Shown: piece after piece, positions 57,856 through 64,000 of the stretch
How the letters are laid out: every line of letters begins with the position of its first letter
Numbering within the stretch: position 1 is the first letter of the stretch
Origin: Candidatus Zipacnadia bacterium
GTDB lineage: Bacteria > Armatimonadota > Zipacnadia > Zipacnadales > UBA5352
Length of the DNA stretch: 64,000 bases
Reading direction: 5' to 3'
Assembly: GCA_029821735.1 (NCBI GenBank)
Contig: JALGSU010000015.1
Coordinates: 1 to 64,000, forward strand
Notes under the pieces: model-generated
What the model saw: the letters and a program-made list of their open reading frames with translations, nothing else
Told to the model about the DNA's origin: nothing
The model's database searches: none
Program-made: the position numbers and the translations under genes

Positions 57856-59201
57856 TGCTCGCCTTCCTCGACCACAAACTGGAATGCGTACAGTTTCGCA
57901 GCACGCATCACGAAGTGCAGCCGCACCGGCTGTCCCTTGAGCGTGCTCAGATCACCACTGCCAGCCCACGTGACCGACTTGCGCAGATGGTTGCCGTAGA
58001 TCATGTCAGCGTCCGCAAGCGAGAACCCCGCCAGCGGCGTCCCATCTGCGCCAAGTATCTCAACGCGTGCGTCGCCAACCGCCGACGCATCCACATTCAG
58101 TTCCAGACGATCACCATCGAACACAACCAGTGGCGTAGTCAACTCTCCGCCCGCGTACGCCGCATCCGCCGACACGAAGCCGTCCAGACGCTGCACCACC
58201 ATGCACGGCTTGCTCGGGTTCGGGGCAATCGCCGCGGTCGTCCCGTGGCTCCGGGGGTAGCCCGAATAGTATTGCCGGATGTCATCGCCATCGCGCACCA
58301 TCGTCCGTGACGTGTAGAGACAGGAGCCATCGGGACTTCCCTCAAGCCCCAGCCGGATGTACGAGCCCCGGAAGCGTCGCCAGGTGATGCCGTCCCGGCT
58401 GGTCGCCAGTTGCACATCAGTGAGCCCATCGTTCGTCCTCGCGTCGGGCTCATCCGGGAAGTGCCGATAGAGCACCGGGAAGGCCAGATACACGTCGTCC
58501 GCCCACGGGTAGCGAACGATACCATGGTCATAGAAATCGCACTCGGGCGGGTCCTGTTCATCGCAGGCGAGAACCACCTCAAACTCCACGCCCGGCGCTG
58601 GCAGGTTCGTCGGCCCCCACAGGTCCGCCGTCTGGTCGGGCCAGTCCGCCACCCAGGGCTTGAGCGGGTCGTCCACCACCAGCCTGCCGACCGTTCGCAG
58701 AGGCAACGGGTCGGCGTCGTGGTAGGACTTGCCGGGATCACGCTCCACCCACTGGCGGAAGTAGGCCACGTACTTCCCGAGTGCCGGGTCATACATCATG
58801 CTGTTCTCGCCGTCTGGCCAGTAAGGGAAGACACGTTCGGGGACCTTCGTCCAACTGAGGCGGTCTGGTGAGTAGTAGATGTAGAGACCGGCGTTCTCCC
58901 GGTCGCTCATCTTGCCTTCGAGTATGACTTTCTTGTACCGCTGTTCGGGGGGAGCGCTCGGGTCGAAGAACACCGGCCCATAGTCCAGTTCGGCGTTCTC
59001 AGGCTGCACCAGAAGTGCGCCCACGTCCTCGCGGGGGCGCTTAACCGGCGGGTTCATGGTTAACACGACGCCGTCGCTTGACTCGATGAACCGCTCGTCA
59101 ATGAATAGCTGCTTCGCATGACCGACGTCGATTGGCTCGGCGGCGCGCGCTGAACCAACCGCGATGACCATCAGTACACACAGCGCCCACATGATCGGCA
59201 T
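57852..59201 (-). CDS. Secreted GH32/GH43-like beta-propeller protein
   Basis: A 449-residue protein with a signal peptide (MWALCVLMVIAVGSARAA). Propeller turns include IYYSPDRLSWTKVPE, GENSMMYDPALGKYVAYFRQ, ATSRDGITWRRF and SRTMVRDGDDIRQYYSG. A C-terminal sandwich (LELNVDASAVGDARVEILG, DLSTLKGQPVRLHFVM) matches the end of the protein at 11841-13331, which marks them as paralogues. The glycosidase class is not certain. ATG 59201 is the best start, but the ribosome binding site is poor; ATG 59192 is an alternative. It is the first gene of the nine-gene minus-strand block. Confidence 0.65.
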   Translation of the reverse strand: MPIMWALCVLMVIAVGSARAAEPIDVGHAKQLFIDERFIESSDGVVLTMNPPVKRPREDVGALLVQPENAELDYGPVFFDPSAPPEQRYKKVILEGKMSDRENAGLYIYYSPDRLSWTKVPERVFPYWPDGENSMMYDPALGKYVAYFRQWVERDPGKSYHDADPLPLRTVGRLVVDDPLKPWVADWPDQTADLWGPTNLPAPGVEFEVVLACDEQDPPECDFYDHGIVRYPWADDVYLAFPVLYRHFPDEPDARTNDGLTDVQLATSRDGITWRRFRGSYIRLGLEGSPDGSCLYTSRTMVRDGDDIRQYYSGYPRSHGTTAAIAPNPSKPCMVVQRLDGFVSADAAYAGGELTTPLVVFDGDRLELNVDASAVGDARVEILGADGTPLAGFSLADADMIYGNHLRKSVTWAGSGDLSTLKGQPVRLHFVMRAAKLYAFQFVVEEGEQ

Positions 59202-59267
59202 CACACGGAGCCCCCATGATATCTCGTCGAGACTGCGGCACACGCGTGGTCTTCCGCGCCGATGGTC

Positions 59268-59279
59268 GGAAGGCCTTCC
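59268..59279. promoter_or_regulatory. 12-bp perfect palindrome in divergent promoter region
   Basis: GGAAGGCCTTCC reads the same on both strands and lies 67 bases before the minus-strand gene start at 59201 and 55 bases before the plus-strand start at 59335. It could be a repressor site serving both directions, although short GC-rich palindromes also arise by chance. Confidence 0.3.
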
Positions 59280-59334
59280 ATGGCATTGGGCGAATATCTT
59301 CGGCGCCCACTACGCGAGGCTGCGGAGGTGCTCG

Positions 59335-62300
59335 ATGACCGTTCTGAGGACCATGCTCGTCATTGCTGCCCTGTGCCTGACTGTCTCAGTTTCCGCCCAG
59401 GATTCGGCCAACCTCTGCCCCAACCCCGGCGCCGAGGAAGCAGGCGAGGACGGCAAGCCGGCTGGCTGGCTGGGCACCATCGGTAAGTCCGAGTGGGCCA
59501 CCGATCAGGTGCATTCGGGCGCGCGCTCCCTCAAGCTTCTGGCAGACGAGCCCGGCACATGGTCCTGGACCTCAGAAATGGTTCCGCTGCCCCGGCCCGA
59601 TTGCCAGCTCGCGGTATCGCTGTGGGCGAAGATGGACGATGTGCGCGAGGGCAGCGGCGCAGTCGTGGTGATCTACCACACGGACGAGAACGGCGTACGC
59701 CTCACCACTGGCACTGGTGGCAGCGGAGGCCTCACACTCGCCGGTGCGGGCACCATGGGCGCCACTCGCGACTGGCAACAGTACATGACTTTCAGCGAAC
59801 TGACCCCTGAGACCAAGGGCGTGCGCATCAATCTGCGCCTCAACAGCGCGCTGGGCACCGTCTGGTTCGACGACATTCGGGTCTTCGAGCACACTCGGAC
59901 GCCCCTGTCTGCGCCGCGACCACTGCGGCAGGGACTCTGGCTCGACGGCCCGCAAGGCGCCGCGATCGTCTCATGCGACGGCGGCGAGGCCCATGCTCGG
60001 CGGCTGCAGGAGGCCCTGGTCGGCCGTGGGTACGATCTGCCAGTGATTCCCCACGATTCGGTTGACCCCGCCACTGACCCGCGCGAGTTGATCGTCCTCG
60101 GAAATCTGGACACGAGCAAAGCCTTTGAGCGCCTCTACCTCAACTACTACGCTTTCGCAGACTACTACTACCCCGGAGCAGGCGGCTGGACGCTGCGCCC
60201 GCAGATCGATCCCTTCGGCACCGGCGCAAATTGCCTCGTTCTGGGCGCATCAGACAGCGGCGGCCTGACGGCGGGCACTCGCGCCCTGCTTGATCATGTC
60301 CGCGACACGAAGTCAGTCCTTGACGTGCCCTTGACCGTCGAGATTGGCGAAGGCTACATGGGCTCTCGTTTCTATCCATGGCCAGGCCCTGGCCCATACC
60401 GCGCAATGAAGCCCGCTGCCGAGTATCTCAAGACCGGCGACCTCGCGCATGCCGAAGAATACAAGCAGTATGTCTACGACAACTGGTTCACGGAGACAGA
60501 CGAGTCGTATGCAGACACTCAGAACAAGCTCCACCTGATCTACCACAGCCGCACGATGTCGTGGGATCTGATGGACTCGTGCCCGGTGTTCACAGAGGCC
60601 GAACGCCTGGAGATCGCCAATGAACTCCTCCGCCTGATGCGCTCCAACCAAGCGTCCGGCTACAAGGGCCTCAGCGGCGCCCGCTACGCACGCGGCAACC
60701 ACGATATCCGCAACGCGAGGTCTTTCTACTTCGGCTGGCGGCACTTCAACAAGTACTACTCCGGCGAACTCGCGCCCGAGCTTGTGTCGTGGCAGGGCAA
60801 GCTCACGGACTTCTGGACTCTGGTCTTCTCCAGCCCGCGCACCGCCGACGAGGCCATCTCCCAGCACGCGGTGGGCGGCAGCTTCAACTGCATGCTCGAT
60901 GTTGCCTTCATGCAGCCCGATTGGGCCGCAAGCTTCCTCGCCGACGACCTGCCCCGACAGATGGCTGATCGCTCCATCGTTTGCTGCAACAACATGGGCC
61001 AGATGGTCGAACTCGGCGACACCAGTCCCGGTGACTACCCCAGCGGCATCTTCGCGAAGCTCGGCTGGTATTACCGCGACGGGCAGTATCAGTTCATGAT
61101 CGACAAGCGCGGCGCTGAACGATCAAGCGTTGACGAAGCCATGCGCGCGTTCATGGTCGACCTCAAGCCAACGCCGCCCATCGATCACCTGGGCCTGAGA
61201 GTGATCCCCGCCGACGACCTCTACTTCCACTCCATCCTCTCCAATCGCGGGGAGGCCCGCTTCGAGCTCAGCTTCGACAAGTTGGCTTTCCGCGAGGGCT
61301 TCGACGCGCAGGACGAGTACCTGATGATGGATGGCTGCTCAGTCGGCGGCCACGCCTATGATGACGCCAACAGCATCGGCGAGTTCTCAGCCCACGGGCG
61401 CCGCTGGCTCACCGGTTTCGACCGCTTCAACGCACCCACCATGGCCTATCACAACTCCGTGACTGTCGCCCGCGACGGCCTCGGCGACGCAGTGCCGCCG
61501 CATGCGGCCGAACTCATCGCCAGCGACTCGGGGGACGGCTGGGGCTTCACCTCGACGCGCCTGCCGGGCCACAGTGGCGTCGACTGGACACGTCATATTC
61601 TCTGGCTGCCCGGAGCATACACGTGCGTGCTCGATGAAATGACCGCTCGCGAGGCCGGCGACTACTCATTCGTTCTCGGGTGGCGGTCCCTGGGAGCGCC
61701 GGACATCTCTCCCGGACTGCTCTCCGTGGCTCAGGATGAGCCGGACCCGACAGCCACCGTCGTTCGAGGCAAGGATCTCGCCGATGCGGTGCGCGCCAGT
61801 TCCGGTCAGGTCTACTACTACTCGACCGCCGACGGGTCTCTCTTCTACAGGGGCGAGGCCGAAGGCAATTTCGTCGAGTCAGGCATGGCCGTGCCCGAGA
61901 ACGGTGAGTACGCCATATCGATGGTACCATTCCGCTTCATCCAGCGCGGCATCGTGCAAGTCAGCATCGATGATGAGCCTATCGGCCAACCCATTGACCT
62001 GTATGCCGCCTCCGCTCAAACCGCAACCGATCCCGTGCAGTTAGGCACTCGTCAACTCAAAGCAGGCGGCCGCCGAGTGCGCTTCACAGTGACCGGCACC
62101 AATCCCGACAGCGGAGACTACATGCTCTCCGTCAAGGCGGTGGTGCTGCGTCGGCTGGATGGTGATCCGGTGGAACCAGACGCCGGCCGCAACCGGTTCC
62201 AGCTTGCCTTCCACCCCGGCCTCGCCGCCACCCTCGATCGGGACACCGAGGTGATGGGCCCGGTTCTCACGCCCAGCCCCTATCGAGATCAGGCTATCAA

Positions 62301-63753
62301 TGTGCTCGAACAGAGCATCGGTCGCACACTCGACGCCGGCCAGTCAGCCGGCTTCCACAACGCGTTTTGTGCCACCGTCGGCGCCGATCGCCGCGATCTG
62401 CAGCTCCGCCGCCTGAGCGATCACACCGCCCTTATCAAGTGCGGCGACGAGGTCGCGCTCATCGGCGCGAGCGGTTCCAGCGCGAAGGCCAGCGTCGCGC
62501 AACTAACTGCCTCGGGACGCATGTTCTACGTCAGTCCCGAACGCGTGCTCCTGCATGAAGCAACTGTCACCTGGGCAGGCGCTCCCCTTGCGACAGAGCA
62601 GGCGCCGCCCGACGCCGTCCGCGCTGCGCTCCAGCAGGCATGGGAAGCGGCGTCGCTCAACGGCGATGGCGCCGCGCGGCCATGGGACGGCAGGCCGACA
62701 CTGCAGCCGATCTGGACCGCCGACCTGCCCGCCACCCCAACGTCTCTCGAGCCCATGCTGGGTCAGCCGGTCAGTGTCGCGGTCGGAACCGGCAGCGGCA
62801 CGGTCGAGCAGTTCGGTGCTGACGGTTCCCGAATTGCCGACTTCCTCACTGGCGGACCGGTGCACGCGCTCTGCGCCGCCGACCTCGACGCGGACGACGT
62901 GCCGGAGCTTCTGGTCGGCTCCGACGACGAGACCCTATACGCTCTTGAGGCCGACCTGTTCGGCAGGGCCAAGGTCCGGGCCATTCATGCCGCCGACATT
63001 ACCGGCGACGGTGTGCCCGAGATCATGGCCGGCTGCGGCAGCATGTTCCTGCATTGCTTCGACACCGCCGGCGAGGAGCTCTGGAACTGGCGCAGCGACT
63101 ATGGCGTGCCAAGCGTCATAACCACCGCCGACGTCCTCGGCGAGGGCCGGCCACGCATCATCACTGCCAACGCGCTGCTGTCCTATTCGCCCCTCTGCAC
63201 CGTCCTCGATGAGAATGGCGGAATACTGCGCCAGTGGCGCGAGAACCGATACAAAGCTACCATCCAGGATATCGTCGTCGCTGATCTCGATGGCGATGGG
63301 GAGACCTCGTTGCTGATGGGCAGCAGTCGCGGCAATGTCAGCGGCCGCTCCCCTGACGCTAAGGGCTCCGAGGTCGCGTGGCTGCACAACATGACGCGAT
63401 CGGTTCACTCGCTCACTGTACTGCCTACCCACCCTGGCCTGGTGGCCGCGGGCTCTGAGAGCGGATACCTCGCGGCTTTCACCGAGGCCGGCGAGAAGGC
63501 GTGGGGTATCGCCCTGTCGAGTGCGATCGCGGACACTGCGCTGGTCGCCACTGCGGACGGGCCCATGCTGGCGGCCATCTGCAAAGACGGTAAGATCTTC
63601 CTCTGCACGATGGCTGGCGAGGTCCACGCATACTACGACGCAGGAGCGCGCCTGCACAATCTCGCGGTGGCCGACCTGGACGGCGATGGCGCCGATGAAC
63701 TGCTGATCACCACCGCCGGTCCGGACGCCCTTATAGCGCTGCGCCTCCCGTGA
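59335..63753 (+). CDS. Giant secreted CBM, alpha/alpha-toroid and FG-GAP repeat protein
   Basis: A 1472-residue protein. ATG 59335 follows GGAGG and opens a signal peptide (MTVLRTMLVIAALCLTVSVSAQ). Residues 27-175 form a CBM4/9/22-like jelly roll (NPGAEEAGEDGKPAGW, VWFDDIRVFE). An alpha/alpha-toroid-like region follows (about 340-620) with NHDIRNARSFYFGWRHF and HAVGGSFNCMLDVAFM, then beta-sandwich domains to about 1150 (heparinase/PL-like layout). The C-terminus is an FG-GAP/VCBS propeller with calcium-type loops: DLDADDVPELLVG near 1182, DITGDGVPEIMAG, DLDGDGETSLLMG and DLDGDGADELLIT near 1445. A polysaccharide lyase attached to a calcium-binding propeller is likely. It is divergent from the block at 59201. 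Confidence 0.72.
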   Translation: MTVLRTMLVIAALCLTVSVSAQDSANLCPNPGAEEAGEDGKPAGWLGTIGKSEWATDQVHSGARSLKLLADEPGTWSWTSEMVPLPRPDCQLAVSLWAKMDDVREGSGAVVVIYHTDENGVRLTTGTGGSGGLTLAGAGTMGATRDWQQYMTFSELTPETKGVRINLRLNSALGTVWFDDIRVFEHTRTPLSAPRPLRQGLWLDGPQGAAIVSCDGGEAHARRLQEALVGRGYDLPVIPHDSVDPATDPRELIVLGNLDTSKAFERLYLNYYAFADYYYPGAGGWTLRPQIDPFGTGANCLVLGASDSGGLTAGTRALLDHVRDTKSVLDVPLTVEIGEGYMGSRFYPWPGPGPYRAMKPAAEYLKTGDLAHAEEYKQYVYDNWFTETDESYADTQNKLHLIYHSRTMSWDLMDSCPVFTEAERLEIANELLRLMRSNQASGYKGLSGARYARGNHDIRNARSFYFGWRHFNKYYSGELAPELVSWQGKLTDFWTLVFSSPRTADEAISQHAVGGSFNCMLDVAFMQPDWAASFLADDLPRQMADRSIVCCNNMGQMVELGDTSPGDYPSGIFAKLGWYYRDGQYQFMIDKRGAERSSVDEAMRAFMVDLKPTPPIDHLGLRVIPADDLYFHSILSNRGEARFELSFDKLAFREGFDAQDEYLMMDGCSVGGHAYDDANSIGEFSAHGRRWLTGFDRFNAPTMAYHNSVTVARDGLGDAVPPHAAELIASDSGDGWGFTSTRLPGHSGVDWTRHILWLPGAYTCVLDEMTAREAGDYSFVLGWRSLGAPDISPGLLSVAQDEPDPTATVVRGKDLADAVRASSGQVYYYSTADGSLFYRGEAEGNFVESGMAVPENGEYAISMVPFRFIQRGIVQVSIDDEPIGQPIDLYAASAQTATDPVQLGTRQLKAGGRRVRFTVTGTNPDSGDYMLSVKAVVLRRLDGDPVEPDAGRNRFQLAFHPGLAATLDRDTEVMGPVLTPSPYRDQAINVLEQSIGRTLDAGQSAGFHNAFCATVGADRRDLQLRRLSDHTALIKCGDEVALIGASGSSAKASVAQLTASGRMFYVSPERVLLHEATVTWAGAPLATEQAPPDAVRAALQQAWEAASLNGDGAARPWDGRPTLQPIWTADLPATPTSLEPMLGQPVSVAVGTGSGTVEQFGADGSRIADFLTGGPVHALCAADLDADDVPELLVGSDDETLYALEADLFGRAKVRAIHAADITGDGVPEIMAGCGSMFLHCFDTAGEELWNWRSDYGVPSVITTADVLGEGRPRIITANALLSYSPLCTVLDENGGILRQWRENRYKATIQDIVVADLDGDGETSLLMGSSRGNVSGRSPDAKGSEVAWLHNMTRSVHSLTVLPTHPGLVAAGSESGYLAAFTEAGEKAWGIALSSAIADTALVATADGPMLAAICKDGKIFLCTMAGEVHAYYDAGARLHNLAVADLDGDGADELLITTAGPDALIALRLP

Positions 63754-63782
63754 GCGGCCCCCCCACCAGGATAGAGGGCCGC
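63754..63782 (+). terminator. Weak stem-loop after the giant FG-GAP gene
   Basis: GCGGCCC (63754-63760) pairs with GGGCCGC (63776-63782) across 15 bases directly after the stop at 63753. There is no T-run, so termination is uncertain. Confidence 0.35.
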
Positions 63783-63842
63783 GCCATCTGGGAAGGGAAC
63801 TGACCCGCACAACTGCCGACCAGCGACATCGGAGGTCGAACC

Positions 63843-64000
63843 ATGCTCAACCGACGATCTTTGCTGCCGATAGTCATCGCCGCAATAGCAATCGCCACTG
63901 GTGCCTGGGCCCAGCCCGGCCCCGCGCAACCAGGTGACCGCACGCTGCTTCTCGATCACCTCGACGAGAGCTTCGTGCCTGACGGCACGTTGATGACCAC
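63843..64000 (+). CDS. Secreted protein, N-terminal part (truncated by window edge)
   Basis: ATG 63843 follows GGAGG and opens a clear signal peptide (SLLPIVIAAIAIATGAWAQ). The following residues, RTLLLDHLDESFVPDG, fit the beginning of a LamG-like secreted protein, but only 52 residues are present. The gene lies 89 bases after the FG-GAP protein on the same strand and may be in the same transcript. Confidence 0.7.
   Translation, partial: MLNRRSLLPIVIAAIAIATGAWAQPGPAQPGDRTLLLDHLDESFVPDGTLMT

Noticed and set aside
1..64000. CRISPR array, tRNA, rRNA, insertion sequence or prophage
   Set aside because: No regularly spaced repeats, no cloverleaf or rRNA-like stretch, and no transposase, integrase or phage protein was recognised on either strand.

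Overview
The window looks like part of an uncultured, GC-rich bacterial chromosome, most probably from Armatimonadota or a similar saprophytic lineage. The best clue is the prepilin-type protein at 28152-28685. Its N-terminus has the [13 protein letters not shown] core followed by a [16 protein letters not shown] helix and an NLKQIGLA stretch, a pattern I associate with Armatimonadota. The rest fits: many large secreted proteins with signal peptides, families such as DUF4091, DUF4838, DUF2961 and DUF6067, CBM9-like and LamG modules, Gfo/Idh/MocA oxidoreductases, and very dense coding. The lineage is an inference. I saw no tRNA, rRNA, CRISPR array or insertion sequence, and no gene-free stretch over 300 bases.

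Layout. (1) 1-8280, minus strand: a secreted peptidase-like protein, a frame-broken DUF4091 protein, a BNR-repeat protein, a Gfo/Idh oxidoreductase and a truncated FAD oxidoreductase. (2) 8458-11814, plus strand: a NAD-dependent epimerase with an internal deletion, 6-phosphofructokinase and an MFS transporter. (3) 26681 down to 11841, minus strand: eight genes, comprising two TIM-barrel glycosidase-like proteins, a ceramidase-like protein, a broken CBM9 protein, MsrA, a DUF4838 protein, a secretin-like protein and a beta-propeller protein. (4) 26855-28144, plus: a GH4 glycosidase. (5) 28152-30847, minus: a pseudopilin, a secreted STN-like protein and a DUF72 protein. (6) 30920-40329: plus-strand secreted glycan-active candidates with a minus-strand CocE/NonD hydrolase among them. 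(7) 59201 down to 40415, minus: a nine-gene block with overlapping or closely spaced genes that contains an unusual sugar ABC importer. (8) 59335 to the right edge, plus: a giant toroid plus FG-GAP protein and the start of another secreted protein.

How the genes may work together: secreted glycosidase- and lyase-like enzymes with carbohydrate-binding modules would cut complex polysaccharide outside the cytoplasm. The ABC permease pair would import the oligosaccharides. GH4, the Gfo/Idh oxidoreductases, the sugar isomerase/epimerase and phosphofructokinase would process the sugars inside. No SusC/SusD pair and no transport ATPase lie in the window.

The most unusual part is the importer. One gene (52431-55099) fuses an extracellular solute-binding domain to a MalF-type permease. 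The next (50412-52412) is a MalG-type permease with an insertion of about 415 residues between its first two membrane helices. That insertion carries short repeats resembling segments of GH42-type proteins. A second general observation is that five genes carry reading-frame breaks, at least two of them with missing internal codons. These are either assembly errors or real gene decay.
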